From positions 12,013,249 to 12,077,248 of the forward strand of contig CM045735.1 of assembly GCA_024760905.1 (NCBI GenBank): a stretch of 64,000 nucleotides of DNA, read 5' to 3'. This DNA is from Plotosus lineatus. Its lineage: Eukaryota > Chordata > Actinopteri > Siluriformes > Plotosidae. The notes beneath the pieces were generated by a model that had not been told where the DNA came from, ran no database searches, and was given only the letters and a program-made list of their open reading frames with translations. Positions 55,406-64,000 of the stretch are shown in pieces; within the stretch, counting starts at the first letter, position 1, and each line of letters opens with the position of its first letter. The position numbers were made by a program, and so were the translations under genes.

Positions 55406-56132
55406 TTATTTGATCGGGAATAGCTGGGAGACATGAATTAAATGTGAGATGGAAAGCAGTGAAGGAAAAATGCAAGACATACTGTATTTGTTTGTGACCG
55501 CAACACATACATGAGCAAGCAGAGCAAAACAATTCTCAGCCTGCATGGTGAAGTGTGTTTAATGTCCACACCACCCACCTCTGTCTCCAACGCTGCTTAT
55601 CTTAGGAGGTGATCACACTAGCGGTGCAATAGAAAATCGACCAATACCAATTGATTCTTTTGGCGTTTTATTTTGCAGCTTATATAAGTATGCAACGTGA
55701 GAGTAAAATGAAGGATGTGTGACAATTTTGGCGACTGATTTGCGAGTTGAAGATGTTTGGTGAAAAAAGCGTATCTGTTATAGATCAGTCGAGCTTTGTT
55801 CGCGTTTGTTCTCAAACCATTTGCTTTTTTATTTGCGTGTTTTTAACGCCAACAAAATTCAAATAGAATAGAAATAATAACAAAATATACGGAATTTGGT
55901 CGATACCAGCAAGCCTCCAATTTATTGTGTCTCTTTCCGAATGAAAAACAAATAATTTGCGAGCAAAATGACAACTTTGCATCATTTTTATTTTATATTT
56001 ATTACTGTTGGAGAAGCAGTAAAGACTATTTCACATAACAGCCGAGGTTTTTTTTCTTGCCTTTTTTGCCAAACATGAAACAGGAATTCTGCAAGTTAAA
56101 TGATTGCCTCTGTATCTAAGTCTTCCAAAGTG

Positions 56133-56133
<1 letters not shown>
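55406..56133. other. Unique sequence
   Basis: AT-rich. No gene or repeat recognised. Confidence 0.5.

Positions 56134-56206
<73 letters not shown>
56134..56206. repeat. (CA)n microsatellite
   Basis: About 36 uninterrupted CA units. A possible SINE fragment (GTACCTTGCTCAAAGGCAC) follows. Confidence 0.95.
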
Positions 56207-56207
<1 letters not shown>

Positions 56208-56585
56208 TGGGGTGCCTGGAGAGAAGTTGTGGGTTAGGTACCTTGCTCAAAGGCACTTTACCCATTAATGTAATGTGGTGGAGCTCACTTCCCCACCGCC
56301 ACACGTTTCTCCCGCTGGTTCGTAAAACAAACAAGCAATCTTTCGGTCAAAAAGCAGCTTTTCAACATTTTTGCAACTTTTGTGGAAATTTCAAACATTT
56401 TTTTTTGTGATTGGTTCATTAGTCAAAACTGTGATGTCGCCAATTGCCATTCACATTAGTCACTTTCTATCACACCTCTACTGTGATCACCCTTTAATAA
56501 AGAACATTATTATGACCTCCTCCATCATAACTATGTAGGTGCCTTGTTATGGCTGAACTGCCCTCTAGTGGCTGTATAGCTTTAG

Positions 56586-56951
56586 TTCAGTTAATTTTCT
56601 GTAACCGCTTAATCCTAATTAGGGTTGCGGGGAGGCTAGCACCCATCCCAGCCAACTCCAGGCGAGGGCAGAGTACACCCTGGACAGCTCGCCAGGCCAT
56701 CGCAGGGCAGAAATATGCTGACGGCTTTGCAGCTACTCTTATCGAGAGTCAGAAATGTTTTTTTGCATGAACCTCACACCATAGACAGTGAGAGACATGA
56801 GAGACATGTCCGGCCTTTGATAACCCAGTTAGCTGCACTGGGGTGTGGGGGTGGGGTGGCACAGTGACAACCTTGTGGAGAGTGGGACTTGAACCCCCAA
56901 CCTTAGGATCAGTGATCCAGCGACCTATACCACTAGACCACCACTGCCAGT
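56586..56951 (-). mobile_element. Complete SINE-A, Rex3-like tail, minus, 13-bp target duplication
   Basis: TGTATAGCTTTAG at 56573-56585 and 56952-56964. The tail begins TTAATTTTCTGTAACCGCTT; the head ends CCACTAGACCACCACTGCC. Confidence 0.9.
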
Positions 56952-56964
56952 TGTATAGCTTTAG

Positions 56965-57526
56965 ATTGAGTCCAAAATAAGAGACCTACTGGGGTACGAG
57001 GATGTGTAAATTTGAAACAAGCGTCGTCTTCGGGTGTAAAATGAGCATAAATGAACCATTACTGCAACTCTTTAACTTTCCATCTGGCGGCGGTTCTTAC
57101 AAAAGTATACAAGCAGGAAGCCACTGCTGATTTCACAGCCGGAATCCATGACTATTTTTGTGCTTTAGGAACCATGACTGTCCTTCTGGCTAAGGTTACT
57201 CAAAGGTGCCATCTGATATCAGAACAGGGCAGCCTGGGTAATTACATGGTGCGGTAATTTGACAATCTAATCTAAGTATATCATTCACAACATTACCATG
57301 AACCAAGAAATAAGGACATGGGTTGAATTTTTATCATTTCAGTTCAATAAACCTAAAACTGCACGTTGCCATGTTTGAGAAACCCGCAACATCATTTTCT
57401 ATTTTGGTAAATTGAAATTTTGATATTATAACAATTTTTTTTCAGAGTTTAGTCAGAGTATCATCAAAGTCTTGCATGGCATTCATAGTGACAGCACTTA
57501 CATTACATTAACAGTGACTTGAATGG
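56965..57526. other. Unique sequence
   Basis: No feature recognised. Confidence 0.5.
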
Positions 57527-57877
57527 GAGTGGCGTCGTGGTCTACACATCCGCCTCACAGCAGGATGGTCCTGAGTTCAAGTCCTGGACTTGGGAGTTTC
57601 TCTGTAGAGTTTGTGTGTTCTACCAGTGCTTGGGTGTGTTTTCTCCAGGTACTCCGGTTTCCTCCTACAGTCTAAGAACAATACACATTAGGCTAATTGC
57701 AAGTTCCAAATCGTCCCTCGCTGTGAATGTGAATGGTTTTGTGTATGTTAGCCCTGTGCATAGTCAGGCAAGCTGTTCAGGGTGTACCCTGCCTTCACCC
57801 TGCCTTGGCTGAGATCGGTCCCAACCTCTCCATGACTCGAATAGGATTAAGTGGTGCAGCCAATGAGTGAGTGGGTG
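57527..57877 (+). mobile_element. SINE-B, plus
   Basis: GGAGTGGCGTCGTGGTC head, GAGTTCAAGTCC B-box-like, ACTCCGGTTTCCTCC body, and the tail CTCGAATAGGATTAAGTGG. Followed by an A-run at about 57881-57897. Confidence 0.82.
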
Positions 57878-57913
57878 TATGAAAAAAAAAAAAAAAATTA
57901 AATTGCTGTAGTC

Positions 57914-58176
57914 GAGTGATCCCTCACTACTTCGTGCTGCAGTTTCTGCAGCTTCAGTGCATTGCGGGTTTTTCAAAAATATCCATCGATAAATAAATAA
58001 AATAAGGAAATTAAGGAAAAATAGGGTGAAAGTTATGGAAAATGTTGCAAAACAAGGCCAATTATGCAACACCCCCCCCCCAAAAAAAAAAAAAAAAAAA
58101 AAAACAACAACCCAAAACCCCCCAACAAATCTACTTACATTTTTATGTGAGGTGCGTATCTGAGTGTGTGCGCGCG

Positions 58177-58209
<33 letters not shown>

Positions 58210-58434
58210 TTATATTTTATTTACATCTTATGCATTTTTTTTAATGTTCAATTGTTATTATAAGTTTATTGCATTGAATATGTATTTATTGATATTATAT
58301 ACATATATACATGTATGTATATGTCAGTCAGGGGCGTCGATCCTACTTTGCGGAAATCAGTGGTCGCGCGTGCATGGGGGGTGGGGGAGGTTCCCTCAGT
58401 CCCCATTAACCGCGGAAAGTGAGGGAATCCTTGT
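57914..58434 (+). mobile_element. MITE-1, plus, about 520 bp
   Basis: Left end GAGTGATCCCTCACTACTTCG (the outer CAG is lost), right end AGTGAGGGAATCCTTGTA. The interior has an expanded C/A run at 58071-58104 and (GT)n at 58179-58206. Confidence 0.85.
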
Positions 58435-58435
58435 A

Positions 58436-59075
58436 CAAGACAAATAAAACACTTTTTAATATAAAATAAACTTACATAAAATAAAATACTATGATCTCGT
58501 CGGAAAATAATTCAACCTTGAGGTGTCACAACACGCCATCTCATCACTGATTATTTTGAAGAGATATTGATATTTATTTCTCATGTCATTTTTTTTAGAC
58601 TCATCCTTCATAAACAGATGGATTCAGTTTCAGCTTGAAGTGGTTCTTAATGAACCAGAACAACAGATACCTAGAAGGCAATGGTTCTCTTTGGGTCTGC
58701 ACATCTGCTCTTGGCTCTGCTCCAAGATCAGTAACAGAGCCATTGGTGGCATTTGGGTCACAGACCCCACAGCTACCAGCTATAGCTGTTGGCATGTCAA
58801 TAGACTAGCTCGGAAAAGGCATACATGTGCTTGTCCTGACAATGATCCTCCAAAAAGGCCTTGCACCTTGACAAGGTTAACTGCAATCCTCATGCTGACA
58901 AGTTACTCTGGATTCCAATTGAATCAGGGAAGGTCAGCGATGAATATTAAATCAGAAAGTTCACTCGGACAAAAGCATACTCATGAAGAGAAATGATAAT
59001 AATGAAAAAGTAATGAAAACCTTGACATGACGAGTATGAAAGGAAAATGGATGGTGGGGCATGTGTGTAAGGAGA
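58436..59075. other. Unique sequence
   Basis: A 137-residue plus frame at 58583-58996 has no recognisable motif, and I assign no function. Confidence 0.4.
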
Positions 59076-59077
59076 AC

Positions 59078-59187
<110 letters not shown>

Positions 59188-59310
59188 CTAAGATGTTCCC
59201 TGTATTGTCACAGATTTGCTGTAGGGTTCTTTGAAATGTCAGTAGAGCTCCAGGGATACATAGACATCCCCCCCCCCACACACACCTCAATGCTCGGGAC
59301 AAGTCTACTG

Positions 59311-59311
<1 letters not shown>

Positions 59312-59356
<45 letters not shown>
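59312..59356. repeat. (TG)n microsatellite
   Basis: About 22 units. A short ATA/ATAATG-rich run follows at 59388-59430. Confidence 0.95.
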
Positions 59357-59359
<3 letters not shown>

Positions 59360-59435
59360 CAATAACCTTCTTCTGTCATTCAAACTTGTGATAATAATGA
59401 TAATAATTATTATAATAGTGATAATAATAGTACAG

Positions 59436-59890
59436 TGCACATCAACCTCGCCTACATTGTACACGCCGCTGAATATAAGTCTTCATTTGCATTTAAAAGA
59501 AATGAAAGTAAAATAAAAGGCCATTATACAGAAAAACCTCAAGCCCCACAGTCATCTTCCAAGTCTCCACTGCCTGTCATTAACGGCGTATGTGTTTAAA
59601 AACCAGGCATTTGAATCCATGTATTCAGATGGTCGGAGAAAATTTGTAGAGCTGCAAGGAATAGTGACAGGAGAGCACCATCGGGGACCATGGGAGTAAG
59701 TACCAATTAACAGCTTTTATTTTCTTCTAAAACTCCTGATCACTAACCGCAGGGTGAATGTGTGGCTGCACCACTTGTTGTTTTGCTTAATAATGTTTAA
59801 AGTCTGCAAAGTCAAACACGTTTTCTTTCTTTATTAAAACACCCCCTGTCTCCCCGTCCCGTCATATTAGTGAAAGAAAATGCAAACACA
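59436..59890. other. Unique sequence
   Basis: No feature recognised. Confidence 0.5.
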
Positions 59891-60237
59891 GGGCAGTGGT
59901 GGCCTAGTGGTAAAGGTGCTGGATCACTGATCCAAAGACTGGGGGTTCGAATCCCATTCTCCACAAGTTTGACACTGCACACCCCCCCAGTGCAGCTAAT
60001 TGGGTTGTCAAAGGCCTGCCATGTCTCTCACTGTCTGTGGTGTGAGGCTGTAACTGAACCATTGCTGACTTTTGACAAGAGTAGCTGCAAAGCCGTCAGC
60101 GAGTTTCTGCCCTGTGATGGCCTGGCGAGCTGTCCAGGGTGTACTTTGCCTTCACCCGGAGTTGGCTGGGATGGGCGAGCCAGCCTCCCCATATGACCCT
60201 AATTAGGATTAAGCGGCTACAGATAATGAATGGATGA
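59891..60237 (+). mobile_element. SINE-A, Rex3-like tail
   Basis: GGGCAGTGGTGGCCTAGTGG head, perfect B box GGTTCGAATCC, and tail ending AAGCGGCTACAGATAATGAA. Confidence 0.87.
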
Positions 60238-60485
60238 ACACTAATGTTCATTTTAATGCCAACACTAGTGTGTCAAAATAAATCTCCACCCTGAACCATT
60301 GCACCTGCTTAATGAACACTGGTACTGCACTGTATCTTATCTTTCTCCAATGAGAACTCAGGAAGCGCTTTCTGTGCTGCCACCACCATAGACACTGCTA
60401 GCATGGCTCAAATGGTGTGAGAAAATAGAGATGAAATACCAGATATTTTCAAAATAAGGACCAAAAATCGTTTTTTTTTTTTTTG

Positions 60486-60780
60486 TGGCTTGATAGACAG
60501 TACGGTCACCTCACAGAAAGTGTGCGGCATTGTTCTGTCTGTGTGTGCCTGGATTTCCTCTGGGAACTTCGGTTTCCTCCCACAGGCTAAACACATACAT
60601 GTTAGCTCAATAGCTACTCTAAATGACTCAGATGTCAAGGGTGAATGATTGTTTATGTCTGTGTTAGCCCTGCAATAGACTGGCAACCTGTTCAGGGTGT
60701 ACCCCGCCTCATACCCGAAGTTGGCTGGAATTGTTCTCCATGATCCAGAAGGATGAGCGATATATTTAATACATGGATGG
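60486..60780 (+). mobile_element. SINE-B variant (same type as 17645-17958)
   Basis: GACAGTACGGTCACCTCAC head, GGAACTTCGGTTTCCTCC, TGTTAGCCCTGCAATAGAC, GTTCAGGGTGTACCCCGCC, and tail ACATGGATGG. Confidence 0.72.
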
Positions 60781-60785
60781 ATTAG

Positions 60786-61152
60786 TCTGTCTGTCTTCCT
60801 TTCGGCTTTTTCCCTTTTACTCAGGAGTCGCCACAGCGAATCATCTGATTCGCACGTTTGATTTGGCAGAGGTTTTTTTTTTACGTCGGATGTCCTTCCT
60901 GTCACAACCCTTTTTAGCAAGGGACAGAAACACGCTGACGGCTTTGCAGCTACTCTTTACGAAAGTCAGCAATGGTTCTTTTACATGCTTCTCACCATAG
61001 ACAGTGAGAGACACGGCCCGCCTTTGATAACCCAGTTAGCTGCACTGGGGGGGGGGGTGGGGGGTGGGGTGGTGGTGGCAGTGACAACCTTGTGGAGAGT
61101 GGGACTCAAACCCCAACCTTTGGATCAGCGATCCAGCGCCCTATACCACTAG
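60786..61152 (-). mobile_element. Complete SINE-A, RTE-type tail, minus, 12-bp target duplication
   Basis: TGGATGGATTAG at 60774-60785 and 61153-61164. Tail CTTCCTTTCGGC...GTCGCCACAGCGAATC; head ...CCAACCTTTGGATCAGCG. It inserted into the 3' end of the SINE-B variant. Confidence 0.9.
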
Positions 61153-61164
61153 TGGATGGATTAG

Positions 61165-61628
61165 GTTATGTTTAAAAATATAGAAGAGCTTCTTTTCTTG
61201 CTCATCATTTATTTTTCCAGTGGCATTATTAAAGAATCTACTGCATAAACAATGGAAACACCAAATACTCGACTTGTAGAATTTAGCAATGCAGCGTTGG
61301 TTTGGCTAGTTGTGATAATGAGATGCTGATCTGTTGGAGCAGGGTATACAGTTGAGAAGGTGAGAAACTGGAGAGATTAATGGACTAAACAGATGAAGCA
61401 AGTGTTATTTCCCACTGGCAACACTATCAGCAGGTAGCAAATGGCATGGTGTGAATCCTGCAGTTATAATACATGAACAAATACAGTAGGAAAAAAATGC
61501 GGTAATATGGCTCTTCAAAAAAAATGTGGCTTATTTTTTCTTTCATCCTCCCTTTTTTGGGGGATTTTTCCTAATCTCTCCCTTTATTTAGTCATATCAA
61601 ATTCCCACCCACCAAATATTGCCTTCGT
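61165..61628. other. Unique sequence
   Basis: No feature recognised. Confidence 0.5.
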
Positions 61629-61860
61629 GGGGCCGGTGGCGTAGTGGTTAGGGTGCTGCGCTCATGATCGGGAGGTTGTGAGTTCGAATCCCACTGAGAA
61701 CCTCACTGTGCTAAGACCCCTGAGCAAGGTCTCAACCACAAGTGTGCCTCTGTTCACCCAGCAGTGTAAATGGGTACCAGTAAAAATATACTGGGAAGGT
61801 AACCTGCGATGGACTAGCATCCCATCCAGGGGGAGTTGAACTCCTTGTTGCTTCACGCTA
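61629..61860 (+). mobile_element. tRNA-derived SINE (SINE-C)
   Basis: GGGGCCGGTGGCGTAGTGG (A-box-like) and AGTTCGAATCCC (B box), then a body with CCCTGAGCAAGGTCTC and CTGCGATGGACTAGCATCCC. It is a different head from SINE-A and SINE-B. Confidence 0.75.
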
Positions 61861-61909
61861 CAGAAACCATGGATAAGCACCGGCCTGATGAGCCACAAGG
61901 CTCATGTGT

Positions 61910-62562
61910 AAAAACCCACCACTAGCCAGGGAGGACCTAAAGTATACACACGCCCCTCCGTTACATACAATGCTAGCCACCTGCCTCTTTTCAAACTGCT
62001 GCGCATGCGTATTTGGGGGCGGTTTAACACGCTCGGAGGGAAAGTGCAACCCACTCCTTCATGGGATTGAGCTCACAAACGCCTGTGATTGTTGAGCGTG
62101 ACAGGGAAGTGAGTGTATGCCATTTCTCCCTCCCATGGGAGCTAATTGGCCGAGCTCTCATGGGAGGGAGGGATGGCATACACTCACTTCCCTGTCACTC
62201 TCAACAATCACACAGGCATTTGTGAGCTCAATTGCACGAGGGAATGGGTAGCGGTTTCCCTCTGTTACAAGCAATGCTAGCCACCCGCCTCTTTTCAAAC
62301 TGCTGTGCATGCGTATTTAGGGGCGGTCTAACACGCTCGGAGGGAAAGCACTACCCACTCTCATACGATTGAGCTCACAAACGCATGTGATTGTTGAGAG
62401 TGACAGGGAAGTGAATGTATGCTATCCCTCCCTCCAATGAGAGTTCAGCCAATTAGCTCCCACGGACTCCCGCTCACGGATAGCTCTGACATTAAATCGG
62501 ATTTGAACTTGTGATCTCCAGGTGAATAGTCGCACACCTTATTGGTTTGCCACTCGGGGGAG
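61910..62562 (-). mobile_element. SINE-D: one copy plus inverted half and second body copy
   Basis: On minus, a tRNA-like head (GTGGCAAACCAATAAGGTG, B-box-like AGTTCAAATCC) at about 62562-62490 leads into a body (GGGAGCTAATTGGC..., TTTGTGAGCTCAAT, CGAGCGTGTTAGACCGCCCC, GCATGCACAGCAGTTTG, GGTGGCTAGCATTGC) to 62263. From 62262 to 62152 part of the body is inverted. From 62150 to 61910 a second body copy in the original orientation ends TCCTCCCTGGCTAGTGGTGG. Confidence 0.75.
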
Positions 62563-62564
62563 CT

Positions 62565-62770
62565 GTTTTCATCTTCAGTAACTGCCTTATCCTGGCCAGG
62601 ATTGTAGCGAATATGCAATATATTCCAGAAATACTGGATATGAGGTGGGAATATAAAACACCACGCACAAACAGACTTGACCACCCTACTACACCAGTAG
62701 GCGAGAGAGTACGGTATTTAGCCGCTAACATAATATGCGAAGTCAAAAGAAACCAAAGAACTCGGAGGAA
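62565..62770 (-). mobile_element. Older SINE/LINE tail fragment
   Basis: TTTTCATCTTCAGTAACTGCC, TTATCCTGGCCAGGATTG and TGAGGTGGGAATATAAAACA match a widespread fish SINE tail (CAGTAACCGCTTTATCC...GAGGCGGGAATACACCC). Confidence 0.6.
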
Positions 62771-63774
62771 GCCAGAATAACCCATAACAGACAAGAAGAA
62801 TCTCAACACAGATTGAGATGTCACGGCTACCCGCTATATCATGATCACTCATTTATCTTGCTCTCAACTTCTTTATCTACAAACTTTATTTTATTTGCTC
62901 TCTTGTAAAATTGTTTTATTTCTATGGTGCACGCTGAGCTGCGTTTGATGTATGGAAAGTACCATATAAATTAAATGGTGACAGGCACAGTACTACCAAA
63001 GACTAAATGCTGCACTTATATCTGCCACACTGTTACTGCAGCGGCTGTTGTTCTGTGAGTCACAATAATTTAAAACTTACAAGAGGGATGGGACAGTCTG
63101 GGGAAAAAAGTCCAACCTAGACAAAACAAATGTTTATTTCATATAATCAACATTTACTGTATGCACTAAATCTGCAGGCCAATATGTTTACATTAAACCT
63201 TTATGTATCATATAAATAATTCAGAGACGTAGGATAGTTTTTAAAGAGGCTTTAAAGTGGATTGTAATATCAGGGCAATGTTTACGATGTAATTTATTTT
63301 ATCACGTAAAACTCGAACACTAAAAACTAGACACTGCTTTTGTTTTAGGAGAGATACCTTCTTTCAGGGCATATTCTCTATTTGCAATCAATTCAGAAAA
63401 AAAAAAAACAGTTTTGGAAAGGATTTGTACCGTTATTTCTTGTTGCCCATAGTAATAGCTCCACCTAAATCAAATAGTCAGGATAACTGGCACGACAGTG
63501 AACACACTTATATAATAAAACCAATTTAAAATACACCTTTGGGATATGATCCACAAGGCATTACGTATATATAAACATGCACATTGAGGAGGCAAATTCA
63601 CCAACCAGGTATATTAAATAAACATGAAATGCAGTGTTATCTGTGTTGGAAATAGAATAATAATGTAATTGGCTATAATGTCTTCCTGAAACCATTTGCT
63701 TACTTTTGAACAGAAGCGCATTGACCCCTGCATCGGGCACGGTGATATCAGTAGACAACAATAAGTCCATTCAT
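62771..63774. other. Unique sequence
   Basis: AT-rich. Nothing recognised. Confidence 0.5.
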
Positions 63775-63838
63775 TCAATCATTTTCTGAACCGTTTAATA
63801 ATAATTCGGGTCGTGGGGAGGCCGGCGCCCATCTTCAG
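63775..63838 (-). mobile_element. SINE tail fragment, minus
   Basis: CATTTTCTGAACCGTTTAAT and GGGGAGGCCGGCGCCC, the Rex3-like tail only. Confidence 0.75.
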
Positions 63839-63893
63839 TAAACAATATGAAGTCCAAATTAATCAAATTGCCAAAAATATCAGGTTTGATATA

Positions 63894-64000
63894 CAGGGAT
63901 CCCTCGCTACTTTGCGCTTCAATTCATGCGGCTTCAGTGCATCGCTTTTGTTTTTTTAAAAATATTCATCGAATTGAAAAATAAGGAAATTAAGGAAGAA
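63894..64000 (+). mobile_element. MITE-1, cut by the window end
   Basis: TA at 63892-63893, then CAGGGATCCCTCGCTACTTTG and the family interior up to the last base. Confidence 0.9.

Noticed and set aside
58583..58996. 137-residue plus frame
   Set aside because: No recognisable domain, splice context or conserved pattern. It could be chance.

Overview
This is a non-coding, repeat-saturated stretch of a vertebrate genome, almost certainly a ray-finned (teleost) fish. The only host gene I can support is caln1 (calneuron 1), on the minus strand. Three coding exons are visible, at 42209-42330, 33346-33489 and 22427-22539. Their splice sites and phases fit together and give the first ~124 residues, including both EF-hands. 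The C-terminal exons, which carry the membrane anchor, were not found and are probably to the left of base 1. If so, 1-22426 is downstream intron, the two internal introns are about 10.8 kb and 8.7 kb, and everything right of 42330 is upstream intron or flank.

Nearly all the rest is transposable elements and simple repeats. I use these working family names. MITE-1: ~0.5 kb non-autonomous element with TIRs starting CAGGGATCCCTC and TA target duplications, pogo/Tigger-like; about a dozen copies. MITE-2: TIRs starting CAGTGGTACCTCACC, TA duplications; one relative holds a decayed Tigger transposase N-terminus. SINE-A: tRNA-like head with A and B boxes and a ~130 bp body, with either of two 3' tails; about 18 copies. 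SINE-B: another tRNA-like head, sharing SINE-A's commoner tail; about 18 copies or fragments. SINE-D: a tRNA-like SINE with a GC-richer body. There are also hAT elements with 8-bp duplications, piggyBac-type MITEs with TTAA, a PIF/Harbinger-type MITE with TAA, one nearly full-length Tc1 and two Tc1 relics, four or more LINE lineages (RTE-like and Rex3-like among them) and two solo-LTR-like remnants.

Layout: 1-7.1 kb, nested MITE/SINE clusters and a 1-kb hAT; 7.1-13.4 kb, mostly unique with microsatellites, an LTR remnant and a piggyBac MITE in a SINE; 13.4-14.0 kb, an ACTC-type array; 14.5-22.1 kb, Tigger relic, hAT, LINE crumbs, MITE-1, LTR remnant; 22.4 kb, exon; 24-26.4 kb, MITE-1, Tc1 relic, palindromic CA/GT block, Rex3 crumb; 27.3-28.6 kb, hAT element with a 21-copy 44-bp array; 28.8-29.5 kb, inverted SINE pair; 31.3-32.9 kb, Tc1; 33.3 kb, exon; 33.9-37.1 kb, broken LINE; 38-39.2 kb, three-level nest; 40.6-41.5 kb, SINE with a Harbinger insertion; 42.2 kb, exon; 42.5-64 kb, more MITEs, SINEs and LINE 3' ends.

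No intact mobile-element protein was found. The Tc1, both larger LINEs and the hAT carry frameshifts, deletions or altered catalytic residues. The most interesting features are the two LINE-matched tails on SINE-A, the insertion chronology readable from exact target duplications, and three foldback structures. I found no convincing new biological system.
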